From assembly GCA_903923925.1 (NCBI GenBank), contig CAIXZF010000042.1, forward strand, positions 1-64,000: a DNA stretch of 64,000 bases, in the 5' to 3' direction. A model generated the notes under the pieces. The model saw nothing but the letters and a program-made list of their open reading frames with translations. It made no database searches and was not told the DNA's origin. Origin of the DNA: an uncultured Bacteroidales bacterium (GTDB taxonomy: Bacteria; Bacteroidota; Bacteroidia; Bacteroidales; CAIXZF01). A program made the translations under genes and the position numbers. Of this stretch, positions 36,582-47,028 are shown piece by piece; the stretch's first letter is position 1; each line of letters begins with the position of its first letter.

Positions 36582-39374
36582 TTATTTTGACTTTTTAACA
36601 GTCTTCTTTTTAGGTTCAACCTTGGTCTTTTTACCTTTTTCTGCAGTCAATTTTTCACGTACTACTGCCTTAGCAGCTGCTAGTCGTGCTATTGGAACGC
36701 GGAATGGTGAACAACTTACGTAGTTAAAACCTAACCTATGACAGAATTCAACCGATGCTGGTTCTCCTCCATGTTCTCCACATATACCGATCTTCAGATC
36801 TTTTCTTGAGCTGCGGCCTTTATCCACTGCTATCTTCATAAGTTCGCCAACTCCTTCAAAATCAATTACCTGAAATGGATCAACCGGCAATATGTTTTTT
36901 GAAATATAATCTGGAAGGAAGCCACCAATATCATCTCTTGAAAAACCAAAACTCATTTGAGTAAGGTCATTGGTACCAAAAGAGAAGAATTGAGCTGTTT
37001 TTGCAATTTTATCTGCAGTTAAAGCAGCTCTCGGGATTTCTATCATCGTTCCCACCAAATGTGGAATTTCTTTCATTTTAAATTTGGCAAGCACTTCAGC
37101 ATAAACTCTGTTAACGATTTCATACTGATGGTTAATTTCTGCATCAACACAGGTAACTGGAATCATGATTTCAGGAAGGACCTTCTTTTTTTCTTTAAGA
37201 AGTTCAGCTGTAGCTTCAAGAATTGCGCGAACCTGCATTTCTGTAATTTCAGGGTAGGTAATCCCTAGCCTAACACCACGATGCCCCATCATTGGATTGG
37301 TTTCATGAAGTAATTTTGCACGCCGGTCAAATTCTTCTGATGAAATATTCAATGCTTTTGAAAGTTTGTTCCGTCCTTCTTCACTTTCAGGAATAAACTC
37401 ATGTAGCGGTGGATCGAGTGTACGGATTGTAACCGGGAATCCATCCATTGCTTCAAGTGTACCTTTAATATCTGATTTTACGAATGGGAAAAGTTCATCA
37501 AGCGCTTTTCTTCGTTCTTCCAATGTACTTGCAGCAATCATTTTTCTGAGGATGAATAATGGTTCTTCCGCATTTTTACCATAAAACATATGCTCTGTGC
37601 GGAAAAGCCCGATTCCTTCTGCACCGAAGGCACGCGCACGTGCTGCATCTTCTGGAGTATCAGCATTGGTTCTTACTTTAAGTTTACGAACCTGATCACA
37701 AAGTGCCAGGAATCCATGTAAACTTGGATTTTCTGTGGCATCTATCATTTCTAATGCGCCTTCATAAGCATATCCTTTAGAACCATTGAGGGAAATAAAG
37801 TCTCCTTCATTGAATACCTGAGTGCCTGCAGTCATTGTTTTGGCAGCAGCATTAATTTTTAGTCCTCCTGCACCAACGATGCAACATTTCCCCCAACCTC
37901 TGGCAACTAATGCTGCATGGCTGGTCATCCCTCCTCTGGCGGTAAGTATTGCAAGAGCTGAACGCATACCTTCAATATCTTCCGGATTTGTTTCTTCACG
38001 AACAAGGATTACTTTTTTTCCATTCTTAGCCCACTCAACAGCATCGGTTGAATTGAATACAATCTGGCCTGATGCACCACCAGGACCTGCTGGTAAACCG
38101 CTTCCAATTTTATTCGCTTTTTTCTCAGCAGCCGGATCGAGCACAGGGTGAAGTAATTCATCAAGTTGTGCAGGTTCTACCCTCATGATAGCTTGCTCTC
38201 TGGTGATCAGCTTTTCTGTGTACATATCAAGAGCCATTTTAACTGCTGCCGGACCATTACGTTTTCCAACGCGGCATTGAAGCATGTATAACTTCTGATC
38301 CTGAATAGTAAATTCAATATCAAGCATATCATGATAATGCTTTTCAAGTAATCGCTCTATTTTATGCAATTCTTTGTAAACCTTTGGCATTGCGGTTTCC
38401 AGAGAATCGAGATGTTGTGTATGCTCATTTTTGCCAATCTCATTGATAGGATTTGGTGTACGGATACCGGCAACAACATCTTCTCCCTGAGCATTAGCAA
38501 GCCATTCGCCATAAAAATAATTATCTCCTGTTGCAGGGTTCCTGGTAAAAGCAACTCCAGTAGCTGAACTATCTCCCATGTTCCCGAAAACCATACTTTG
38601 TACATTTACAGCTGTACCCCAATCGTCTGGAATGTTTTCAAACCTACGGTAAGAAATTGCCCGTTTACCCATCCAACTCTGAAAAACAGCACCAATTGCT
38701 CCCCATAATTGCTCAAATGGATCTTCGGGGAAGGGCTTACCTAGTACTTTTTTTACTACTTTTTTATATGTCTCAATTAGTTCCTTAAGGTCGTCAGCAC
38801 TTAAATCTGTATCCAATTTAGCACCTCTTGCAACTTTCATTTTTTCAAGTTCATGTTCAAGCTGAACTCTAACACCTTTACCCTCTTTTGGCTCTATTCC
38901 TGCAGCTTTTTCCATAACTACATCTGAATACATCTGAATTAGACGACGCTGTGAGTCATATACGAAACGAGGATTTTTTGATTTTTTTATCAGGCCTTCG
39001 CGTGTATCATTGTTAAGACCAACATTAAGAACAGTTTCCATCATTCCTGGCATGGAACTTCTGGACCCTGAACGTACTGAAAGAAGCAATGGATTAGATT
39101 TATCACCAAATTTTGCTCCCATTTCCTTTTCAACTTTCTTCAAGCTTTCTTCAACTTGTTTTTGCAATTCCTTTGGATAGTTCTTCTTATTATTATAAAA
39201 AGCAGTACAAACTTCAGTGCTAATCGTAAAACCTGCTGGAACAGGGAGTCCGACATTTACCATTTCAGCAAGGTTAGCGCCTTTTCCACCAAGCAATTCT
39301 TTCATGGTGGTCTCACCTTCGGCTTTAGTGCCACCAAAATAGTATACGAATTTGTTGGATTTTTCTTTGCTCAT
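36582..39374 (-). CDS. ppdK: Pyruvate, phosphate dikinase
   Basis: A 930-residue enzyme interconverting pyruvate + ATP + Pi and PEP + AMP + PPi. The N-terminal nucleotide-binding domain reads GGKGANLAEM, LSVRSGSRSSMPGMMETVLN. The swivelling domain has the catalytic phospho-His in GGMTSHAALVARGWGKCC. The C-terminal PEP domain has GIGLFRTEHMF, MGHRGVRLG, FFSFGTNDLTQ and the catalytic CGEHGG. A Lys-rich tail (KGKKTKVEPKKKTVKKSK) extends it beyond the usual 870-910 residues. An AGGAG box at 39384-39388 precedes the start. With the pyrophosphatase in the same window this fits PPi-linked glycolysis. A TACATTTG -7-like element is at 39446-39439. Confidence 0.97.
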   Translation of the reverse strand: MSKEKSNKFVYYFGGTKAEGETTMKELLGGKGANLAEMVNVGLPVPAGFTISTEVCTAFYNNKKNYPKELQKQVEESLKKVEKEMGAKFGDKSNPLLLSVRSGSRSSMPGMMETVLNVGLNNDTREGLIKKSKNPRFVYDSQRRLIQMYSDVVMEKAAGIEPKEGKGVRVQLEHELEKMKVARGAKLDTDLSADDLKELIETYKKVVKKVLGKPFPEDPFEQLWGAIGAVFQSWMGKRAISYRRFENIPDDWGTAVNVQSMVFGNMGDSSATGVAFTRNPATGDNYFYGEWLANAQGEDVVAGIRTPNPINEIGKNEHTQHLDSLETAMPKVYKELHKIERLLEKHYHDMLDIEFTIQDQKLYMLQCRVGKRNGPAAVKMALDMYTEKLITREQAIMRVEPAQLDELLHPVLDPAAEKKANKIGSGLPAGPGGASGQIVFNSTDAVEWAKNGKKVILVREETNPEDIEGMRSALAILTARGGMTSHAALVARGWGKCCIVGAGGLKINAAAKTMTAGTQVFNEGDFISLNGSKGYAYEGALEMIDATENPSLHGFLALCDQVRKLKVRTNADTPEDAARARAFGAEGIGLFRTEHMFYGKNAEEPLFILRKMIAASTLEERRKALDELFPFVKSDIKGTLEAMDGFPVTIRTLDPPLHEFIPESEEGRNKLSKALNISSEEFDRRAKLLHETNPMMGHRGVRLGITYPEITEMQVRAILEATAELLKEKKKVLPEIMIPVTCVDAEINHQYEIVNRVYAEVLAKFKMKEIPHLVGTMIEIPRAALTADKIAKTAQFFSFGTNDLTQMSFGFSRDDIGGFLPDYISKNILPVDPFQVIDFEGVGELMKIAVDKGRSSRKDLKIGICGEHGGEPASVEFCHRLGFNYVSCSPFRVPIARLAAAKAVVREKLTAEKGKKTKVEPKKKTVKKSK

Positions 39375-39547
39375 TGTTTTAATCTCCTAATTTTAAGGTA
39401 ATTACGTCAAGTTATCTATTCAGTAGTAAAAAAGAGTGCAAATGTAGAAAATATCTTTATACTACTTCTTATTTTTCATGCCGATTTAAACCTGAAATGT
39501 GGTTTTTAATTCAAATTCAAGAATTGGTTACGTAATAATTATTTTTT

Positions 39548-39579
39548 TTTGAATGGAGTTCAGTTTTAAATTATATTTG
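39548..39579 (+). promoter_or_regulatory. Bacteroidota promoter of the SRPBCC/GyrI-like gene
   Basis: TTTG (39548-39551), 20 bases, then TATATTTG (39572-39579) is an exact -33/-7 match, 24 bases before the start codon. Confidence 0.65.
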
Positions 39580-39603
39580 TAAAGTAACTAATTTGCATTC
39601 ATT

Positions 39604-40593
39604 ATGAGAGTCTTAAAAATCATTGGATTGTCATTGTTAATAGTCATTGTTATTCTGTTAATTGTTTCATTTCTGCTACCACGAAATGTTATCATTGAAC
39701 GTTCCATTTTCATAAAATCAGACAATTCTGTTGTCTTCGAAGAAATTAACACACTTAAAAATTGGGAAAAATGGTCTCCCTGGCATAAGATTGATTCAGC
39801 AATGAAATTAACTTATTCTGGGCCTGTCTCCGGCCTTGGAGCATCGTATAAATGGAAATCCGAAAATGATAAAGTGGGTAATGGCAGCATGATAATTACT
39901 AAATGTGTCCCATACGACACACTACTAATTGAAATGAATTTCATGGAGCAGGGGAAATCTGGCGGCGGCTTTTTTATTTCCAAAGCCGACTCAGGTGTTA
40001 CTTTGAGATGGACATTGGAGAGTGATTTGGGAAACAACCCAATTAGTAGATATTTTGGATTATTTATTGATAAAATGGTCGGATCTGATTTTGAGAAAGG
40101 ATTGAAAAGCATAAGGGAAATTGCAGAATCAACACCTAAGTATAAAATTATTGAGACCAGAATCGGTCAAACTGAATACCAATATATCCGTGATACTTGT
40201 TCCATGGCAACAATTAGCAAAAAAATGGGCAATTACTTTGTTGAGCTAATGGCATTTGTCGGAAAAAATAAATTGAAAATGAAAGCTTATCCTTTTACAA
40301 TATATCATTCCTGGGATAATAATATTTTCGATATGGAGGTTGCTATTCCGGTTGAAAAGGTTAAAGAGGATAATAGAGTCCTGAGTGGTTCTCTAAAAGC
40401 TACAAAAGTTGTAATGGTTGATTATTATGGATCCTATGAAAAAGTTGGCGGTGCTTACAATGCAATAACTAATTGGATTAAACAAAACAATAAAAAATCT
40501 GCTGGTTTTCCATGGGAATCTTATGTAACAGATCCAATGACTGAAAAAGACCAGAGTAAATGGCTTACAAAAATCTATTGGCCTATTGAATAA
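39604..40593 (+). CDS. Membrane-anchored SRPBCC + GyrI-like domain protein
   Basis: A 329-residue protein. Residues about 5-27 are one hydrophobic anchor (IIGLSLLIVIVILLIVSFLL). An SRPBCC/polyketide-cyclase-type domain follows to about residue 165 (NTLKNWEKWSPWHKID, LTYSGPVSGLGASYKW). A GyrI-like small-molecule binding domain covers about 180-329 (YQYIRDTCSM, MEVAIPVEKV, VDYYGSYEKVGGAYNAI). Both domains bind hydrophobic or cationic small ligands in relatives. Here neither a DNA-binding domain nor an enzyme is attached. It stands alone with its own promoter, and the ligand is unknown. Confidence 0.8.
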   Translation: MRVLKIIGLSLLIVIVILLIVSFLLPRNVIIERSIFIKSDNSVVFEEINTLKNWEKWSPWHKIDSAMKLTYSGPVSGLGASYKWKSENDKVGNGSMIITKCVPYDTLLIEMNFMEQGKSGGGFFISKADSGVTLRWTLESDLGNNPISRYFGLFIDKMVGSDFEKGLKSIREIAESTPKYKIIETRIGQTEYQYIRDTCSMATISKKMGNYFVELMAFVGKNKLKMKAYPFTIYHSWDNNIFDMEVAIPVEKVKEDNRVLSGSLKATKVVMVDYYGSYEKVGGAYNAITNWIKQNNKKSAGFPWESYVTDPMTEKDQSKWLTKIYWPIE

Positions 40594-40650
40594 TAGTTAG
40601 TGATTTTGAATTTGCTAAAGATTATTGGCTATTCTGACTGTTATATTTAT

Positions 40651-43600
40651 TTATCTGAGCAAAGTTACTGTACCACGAATTATCTTTTTAAATGGGGTAG
40701 TGTAAGTTTTAATTTCTTCATATTCAATTACCCAGACATAAAGGCCTGAAGGCATTTCAATGCCACCATCAGTGCCATTCCAGCCTTCACCAATATTGCT
40801 GGTTTTAAATATAAGCTTCCCCCAGCGGTCAAAAATACTCATTTCCAACCATTTTATATCTGAAGTATTAGCTCTGAAAATATCATTCCTTCCATCATCA
40901 TTAGGTCTGAAAGCATTAGGTACCCAGATCTCTGAACAGGGTACTAATGTTACAGTATCTGTTGATATACAACCGTTTCGACTAACTTTAACCCAGAATA
41001 TACCGGGGGACTCAGTAGTAAATATCTGGCCATTCGATCCATCGCTCCATTGGTAATAATCTCCATCAATACCGGCATCCAGTGAGAGTGTCATTCCTGC
41101 ACACAATGGCTTGTTAATACCTAAATCAACAATTGGGAAAGGGAACACGCTTACACTGAAACTTGTATCAAATTCGCAGCCATAGTTTTTTGCTTTAAAA
41201 GAATAACCTGTGGTTTCAAGTGGTTTTATTGTAATAATTGGCAAAGTAGCCCCATTATTCCATGTAATACTTGAATTCGGCGGACTAAGAACTACCTGAA
41301 TTGTTAGACTGTCACCTTCACATAATTTGAGATCATCTGGAATTAGTGTTGCTGTCGGAACCTGATGAACAACAACTGCAATACTGTCTTTGGCCCTACA
41401 AAAACCTGTGGTAGATGTAGCAAAAAACGTTGAATCCTGCTGAGGATTTACCAATATAGAGTTACCCACTATGCCAGTATTCCATTGAAAACTTGTTGTT
41501 GCTATCGAACTCTGAATATTCAGTGTGATGGAATCACCTGAACAAATTATCGGGCTGTTTGGTAGAAATGTGATTGTTGGAGGTAAATCTACATGGATGT
41601 TGCTATAAGTTGTATCAAAACAGCCATTCAATTCGCCAATAATTGTGTAAACAGTAGAAATTAAAGGTGTTGCAACAATTGAGTCATTTGTTCCCCCTGG
41701 AATCCACATAAAATTAGTCCCAATGAGGTCAGATGTAGCAACAATAATTACACTATCCCCTTTGCATAGTGTATCTCTTATTGGAGTTATTGTAATATTG
41801 GGTATTGGTTTTACGAATATTGTTAATGTGTCATTATTTTTACACCCGAAATTATCTGTACCTACAAGATTAAAGAGCGTTGTCGTGGAAGGTGATACTA
41901 ATATTTGTGAAAAAAAACTACCAGTTGGTTGCCAATTATAATTTGTAGCTCCAGTGCCTGTAAGCCAGATACTGTCACCACTGCAAATGGTATTACTTGA
42001 ATAATTAATTACAACATTAGGAAGTGGAATAACAGTGATAAAAATTGTATCAGATGACTTACAATTGTTATTATCGGTTCCAGTGATATAATAAGTAGTA
42101 TTTATTATTGGTGCGATAGTATATTGATTACCATTATAAGACGGACTTGACCATATATAAGTTAATGCTCCGTTTCCAGATAGTAATAAACTATCGCCGA
42201 TGCATAAAGAGTCATTGGGTGAGAAAATTTGAACATTTGGGGTGGGATTAACTATTATTCTGATAGAATCAACGTCACTACAACCATTATACGTACCTGT
42301 ACAAACATAGGTGTTACTGGTATTAGGCTGAACTGTTAATGGATTATTTGTTAATCCTCCTGTCCAAATATATCCTGTTCCGTTAATAGAAGAGGTGACA
42401 GATATAGAGGTAGTTTCTCCTGCACAAATTGTATCTTTAGTTACTATTAAACTGATATCAGGTTTTGGTTTAACAGTTATTGGTAAATTCAATGATAACT
42501 GACAACCAAAATTTGTACTCCCTGTTACGGTTACAGTTATTGTTGAGCTGGGAGTAACAGTAATTGTTGGAGTTGTTTGATTAAAAGGAGCCCAATTGTA
42601 TGTAGTTGCACCATTCGCGCTTAAGTTAACAGTTTGGCCGGGACAGATGATATTTGGTGTTGCATTTGCATTAAGCGTTGGCAATGGCATAACAATTATT
42701 AAAAGTGAGTCTTTGGAAAAGCATCCATTTAAAGTACCTGTAACCGTATATTTTGTGTTTACTAAAGGACTTACTGTAATTGTATTTCCAGTCTGTGTTG
42801 TGCTCCAATTATATTGAGTGCCAGCAAGTGATGAGTTTGCAGTTAATATTGCTGAAGAATTTTTACATATACTATCCTGAGTTGCAGTGATTCCAATTGA
42901 TGGAACTGGTTTTACTGTATACGAAACAGTATCTTTTGCCTGACATCCGAAGGTCCCGGTTCCAGTTAAATAAGCGTCACCTGAAACGATTGGGGCAACT
43001 GTTACAGATTGCCCGTTCAGGTTGAATGGTGTCCAGGAATAAGAAATTGCTCCTGTTGCTGAAAGGACAATGTTTTGGCCAACACAAATTATTGATGGTG
43101 TTGCGGTTGCATTCACTACCGGCAATGGTACTACTGTGAGTAGAAATGAGCTTGTGCCTTTGCACCCGTTAACATCTGTACCTGTAACATAATATGTTTT
43201 TGAACTACTCGGAGTAACTGTATATTGAGTTCCGTTAAATATTGGTGTGCCCCAACGATAGGTAGAAGCGCCCGTACCAGTAAGAATCATTGAACTGCCT
43301 TTGCAAATAGAATCATTTGTTGCCTGAATCTGAACTATTGGCAATGGGTTAACAACTATTGTTTTTGTAATTGAGGATGTACATCCCTGATAGGTTCCAA
43401 TGCAGGAGTATTGTGTAGTGACTGAAGGCGATACATTAATAATCTGGGAGGTGGAATTGGTATTCCATAAAAATGATGTTCCAGGTAAAGATGATGAAAT
43501 GTTGAGTGATACATTCGTACCTACACAGATAGTATCATCGGAAAAAGATAGATTCAATGCAGGCTTGGGCGAAACAGTAATATTAAAATTATCAGTAGCC

Positions 43601-46600
43601 GAACAGCCAAAATTACTATATCCTGTAACAATGCAATTAACAGATATCGTGGGGTTTATGTTAATCTGCTGTGTATTCAGGTTAAAAGGCTGCCATGAGT
43701 AGGAAATTGCTCCGGTAGCATTTAATGTTACCGGAGCACCTGGGCAAATTGTATCGGTTGTTCCTGTGGCAATAACTATTGGAAGCGGCATTACTGTGAT
43801 TAAAACAGAATCTTTTGATGAGCAATTATTTACGGTTCCAGTAACTGTATACCAGCTGTTTAATGCAGGACTGACATTTATTAGCGCTGTTATTTCATTG
43901 CTGCTCCAATGGTATTGTGTTCCGGTAATAGTACTATTTGCAGTCAGAGCTGTTGAACCATTTAAACATATACTATCGTTACTTGTGCTAATGGACAATA
44001 CTGGCAATGGTTTAGTATTAAAAGAAACCGTACTCTGAGCGTGGCACCCAAAGGTACCGAATCCTGTTACTGTGGCACTTCCTGTTCCAGGATTAGAAAG
44101 CGTAATTTGTTGGGAATTAATGTTGTAAGGCGACCAAAAATAAGAATTCCCTCCAGTAGCTGATAAAGTAATTGGCTCTCCCGGGCAAACACTTTGAGGG
44201 TTGGCAGCCGAACTGATTATTGGCAATGGAATTACTGTGATACTTATTGAAGTGTCAGATTTACATCCATTTATTGCAGTTCCTGTTACGTTATACGTGG
44301 TTAATGATGAAGGTTTTATCCATACTCCGGGAGAACTGATGTTTTGAGGTGCCCAATAATAGCTAAGCGCTCCATTGCCTTGAAGGAAAATGCTATCATT
44401 AAAACATAAGGTATCATTGGATGCAATTATACTTGTAATAGGCAAGGCTTTAACTATAATTGTCTGGCTAACTGATGATTCACAGCCAGCATATGTGCCT
44501 GTAACAGTATATGATGTGGTTGATAAAGGTTTAACAGTAATTGTAGGGGATGTTTCACCTGTATTCCAAATGAATTGAGCATTCGGATATACTGAACTTA
44601 CAGTTATTGTTGTGCTGTCGCCTTTGCAAATTGAAGCAAACGCTGGTTGAGTAGTAAGATTTAAAGTTGGTATAAGTAAAATGTTTGCTGAATCTGTTGC
44701 TGAACATCCCAGTGAATCGGAGACTTTAACCCAATAAAGACCACTACTCTGAATATTAATACTTTGAGTTGTTTGCCCGTTATTCCATAAATAATGGAGA
44801 TAGCCTGTTGTACCTGAAAGGTTTAACTGATTTTGCAGACAAACAGTTGTGTCTTGAATTGTATCAGTCAGGTGATGAACTACAAGGATATTGAGAGAAT
44901 CTGAACAAGTAAGAGCTGGTGATGCTGAAGTTGATCCGTCGTAACTTGATGTAATATAGTAAGTTGTTGAAATTTTCGGAAAAACAAATGGATTTTGAGA
45001 ATTTGGATTCGAGATATTTAAAACAGGGAGCCAATTCCAGGAATTGGCCGTCGATGTAAATAATTGCAATGTATCTCCGTAACAAATTGTATCTGAATTT
45101 GACAGCAGTTTAAATTTATTGATGTGCAGATTTATTGTGTCAGTATAAGTACAATTGTTTGCATCAATGGTCTTGACCCAGTATTCCCCTGTTTGAGTGG
45201 CTACAATCGAATTTCCTGTTGTTCCGGTATTCCACAAATAACTGATAAACACAGAATTTACTGTTAATGGAAAAGGATCATTATTGCAGTATGATGTGTC
45301 ATTGCCCAGCTTAAAACTATTGTCGGGAAGATTGTGGATAATTATCGTATCTGTTAACGAGCATTCGTAATTAGTCGCTTTAACCCAATACGCGCCACTG
45401 TCGTATGCATTTAGCGGAGCAATAGTATCTCCAGTAGAATAAAGAGAAGAGTTCCATGAAGGCCCGGGATCAATTATATATGGAATATTTGCGCATTTTG
45501 TAACATCCGGACCAAGATGTAAATTACTGTAATTTGTCAAATAACCATACCTGCATCCTTGTCCATTAGCAATTAATAAACCAAGAATAAATGTTCCAGA
45601 TGTATTACTGATAGTAGCAGAAGCTCCCAGGGCAATTGAGGCGGAAAGATTCACTTTGGCTGCCATCCACTTATTGTTAGTACCAGGAACCACACTAAAC
45701 ATCGAGGCCTGGATAATTCCAGCATTGTTGTTAAAAAGAAAATTCCCCTCATTCCCGCTTCTGGTAACAATCAATGTATAAATATTCCCGCTTTCAAGGT
45801 AGGATATCCTTGTTTTAGAATCACAACATCCTGTTAATGATGGTAATACAGGACAGCCATACTCGCACCCCTGACCTGTTAAATGCATTAGATAAAATGG
45901 TTTGCCAGAATTTATATAGGTGGAAAACTGGCTTATATCCAGAGTGTAAGTCTGTCCAGTATTTAAAGTTGTTATGGGAGTTGAATTGCCATTGATATGA
46001 ATATCAGTATTATTTTCAATCGCCATTACATATGCTTTATCATTACCAGAAAGGAAACCTTTAATTACAATATATTCATTGTCAATATTTTGAACTGGTA
46101 TTATCTGATCACCTACCAGGTCGGCACAATTACCATAAAGCCCTTTAATGCTATCATCTTTTAAAGTAACTGCAATCGGTTTATCAGCAACTATTAATGT
46201 GCCACTTAAGCGATCAACAATCTGAACGCCCATTGCTCTGGCCGAATAGGTTTCACCTCTGTTAAGGACTATTGTGAAAGGAATATTAGCAGCATGACCA
46301 ACAATGGCTTTTGTCGGAGTAATTGTAATCGTTGTATTATCCTCGGTTGCAATAATGTCGATACTACTGTACGCTGGAGTAGGAGTCACAGGTGCATTAT
46401 AGGCAGATGCTTGAAAAAGTGTAAAAAACCTTTTCCCTAATGCGTGCCGGCCTTTTAAAACAAAAATATCGGGATTGGGTCCATTCCTTATGTTGTAAAT
46501 AACCGTTGCAGGGCCTGAAGTTGATATGTGTAGGCCATAATTGAGAATAGTGTTGGCTGGCTTATTTTCAAAAATATCAATAAAAGCTGTCACATCCCTG

Positions 46601-46866
46601 GAAACAGTGCTATTTGCCGGAATTGAACCCGTTATTGGAATAAAACCTGGATTAGCAGGTTGAGTTATTGTATAGGTAATAGGTTCATCATGCGAAATAA
46701 TTTCAAAGGAAATGGGTCTGTCGCCATGATCTACAGTAACTTCAGGTACAACAAACCAAAATGAAGTATCTACCTGAGCAAAAATGCTTAAATTAAGACA
46801 AAAATACAGAATGAATCCAATAAATAGATGCTTCAAAAGTTTCAGAAAAGAACTATTAATATGCAT
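40651..46866 (-). CDS. Giant type B T9SS-sorted Ig-like repeat surface protein
   Basis: A 2071-residue secreted protein. An upstream ATG at 46899 is open, but ATG 46866 starts a better signal peptide (MHINSSFLKLLKHLFIGFIL). A TAACTTTG -7-like element at 46892-46885 supports it. The N-terminal about 450 residues resemble IgGFc-binding-like adhesin domains (TSFWFVVPEV, GPATVIYNIRNG). About 20 Ig-like units of 70-75 residues follow, each with I/LCxG-S at the start, W at the core, and V/ITG...GC before a Pro-rich junction (MPLP, KPKP, NPLP). The C terminus (VPNAFRPNDDGRNDIF, RWGKLIFKT, SGLYVWVIEY) is a CHU_C type B sorting domain. The Cys-spaced repeats suggest an adhesive stalk. No catalytic domain is seen. 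Confidence 0.85.
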   Translation of the reverse strand: MHINSSFLKLLKHLFIGFILYFCLNLSIFAQVDTSFWFVVPEVTVDHGDRPISFEIISHDEPITYTITQPANPGFIPITGSIPANSTVSRDVTAFIDIFENKPANTILNYGLHISTSGPATVIYNIRNGPNPDIFVLKGRHALGKRFFTLFQASAYNAPVTPTPAYSSIDIIATEDNTTITITPTKAIVGHAANIPFTIVLNRGETYSARAMGVQIVDRLSGTLIVADKPIAVTLKDDSIKGLYGNCADLVGDQIIPVQNIDNEYIVIKGFLSGNDKAYVMAIENNTDIHINGNSTPITTLNTGQTYTLDISQFSTYINSGKPFYLMHLTGQGCEYGCPVLPSLTGCCDSKTRISYLESGNIYTLIVTRSGNEGNFLFNNNAGIIQASMFSVVPGTNNKWMAAKVNLSASIALGASATISNTSGTFILGLLIANGQGCRYGYLTNYSNLHLGPDVTKCANIPYIIDPGPSWNSSLYSTGDTIAPLNAYDSGAYWVKATNYECSLTDTIIIHNLPDNSFKLGNDTSYCNNDPFPLTVNSVFISYLWNTGTTGNSIVATQTGEYWVKTIDANNCTYTDTINLHINKFKLLSNSDTICYGDTLQLFTSTANSWNWLPVLNISNPNSQNPFVFPKISTTYYITSSYDGSTSASPALTCSDSLNILVVHHLTDTIQDTTVCLQNQLNLSGTTGYLHYLWNNGQTTQSINIQSSGLYWVKVSDSLGCSATDSANILLIPTLNLTTQPAFASICKGDSTTITVSSVYPNAQFIWNTGETSPTITVKPLSTTSYTVTGTYAGCESSVSQTIIVKALPITSIIASNDTLCFNDSIFLQGNGALSYYWAPQNISSPGVWIKPSSLTTYNVTGTAINGCKSDTSISITVIPLPIISSAANPQSVCPGEPITLSATGGNSYFWSPYNINSQQITLSNPGTGSATVTGFGTFGCHAQSTVSFNTKPLPVLSISTSNDSICLNGSTALTANSTITGTQYHWSSNEITALINVSPALNSWYTVTGTVNNCSSKDSVLITVMPLPIVIATGTTDTICPGAPVTLNATGAISYSWQPFNLNTQQININPTISVNCIVTGYSNFGCSATDNFNITVSPKPALNLSFSDDTICVGTNVSLNISSSLPGTSFLWNTNSTSQIINVSPSVTTQYSCIGTYQGCTSSITKTIVVNPLPIVQIQATNDSICKGSSMILTGTGASTYRWGTPIFNGTQYTVTPSSSKTYYVTGTDVNGCKGTSSFLLTVVPLPVVNATATPSIICVGQNIVLSATGAISYSWTPFNLNGQSVTVAPIVSGDAYLTGTGTFGCQAKDTVSYTVKPVPSIGITATQDSICKNSSAILTANSSLAGTQYNWSTTQTGNTITVSPLVNTKYTVTGTLNGCFSKDSLLIIVMPLPTLNANATPNIICPGQTVNLSANGATTYNWAPFNQTTPTITVTPSSTITVTVTGSTNFGCQLSLNLPITVKPKPDISLIVTKDTICAGETTSISVTSSINGTGYIWTGGLTNNPLTVQPNTSNTYVCTGTYNGCSDVDSIRIIVNPTPNVQIFSPNDSLCIGDSLLLSGNGALTYIWSSPSYNGNQYTIAPIINTTYYITGTDNNNCKSSDTIFITVIPLPNVVINYSSNTICSGDSIWLTGTGATNYNWQPTGSFFSQILVSPSTTTLFNLVGTDNFGCKNNDTLTIFVKPIPNITITPIRDTLCKGDSVIIVATSDLIGTNFMWIPGGTNDSIVATPLISTVYTIIGELNGCFDTTYSNIHVDLPPTITFLPNSPIICSGDSITLNIQSSIATTSFQWNTGIVGNSILVNPQQDSTFFATSTTGFCRAKDSIAVVVHQVPTATLIPDDLKLCEGDSLTIQVVLSPPNSSITWNNGATLPIITIKPLETTGYSFKAKNYGCEFDTSFSVSVFPFPIVDLGINKPLCAGMTLSLDAGIDGDYYQWSDGSNGQIFTTESPGIFWVKVSRNGCISTDTVTLVPCSEIWVPNAFRPNDDGRNDIFRANTSDIKWLEMSIFDRWGKLIFKTSNIGEGWNGTDGGIEMPSGLYVWVIEYEEIKTYTTPFKKIIRGTVTLLR
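41578..44667 (-). repeat. Five-domain super-repeat (about 1.1 kb period) inside the Ig-like protein
   Basis: Consecutive Ig-like units fall into types that recur in the same order. Type 1 has GTY.GC and ends NPLP or similar. Type 2 has GTD..NCK or GTAINGCK and ends PLP. Type 3 has FGC and ends KP.P. Type 4 has TGTQY.WS and ends VMPLP. Type 5 has NFGC and ends PKP. Blocks begin at 44667, 43560 and 42459, that is at distances of 1107 and 1101 bases. The third block keeps four units and ends at 41578. The order can only be explained simply by duplication of a five-unit block. Confidence 0.75.
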
Positions 46867-47028
46867 AGCTATCAGAATATTCGACAAAGTTACAAACACT
46901 CATTATACAAATATGCACTGCTGCATTGACTTGTCAACAAGGAACTTTTAATGAAGACAGCATATATGACTTTATAGTTGCTTAATAAAATCCACAAGCT
47001 TTAATAAAAATGGAAATATTGTGTTTTT

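Noticed and set aside
40651-46899. CRISPR-like or tandem DNA repeats
   Set aside because: The repetition is coding Ig-like domains with diverged DNA, not short identical repeats with unique spacers.
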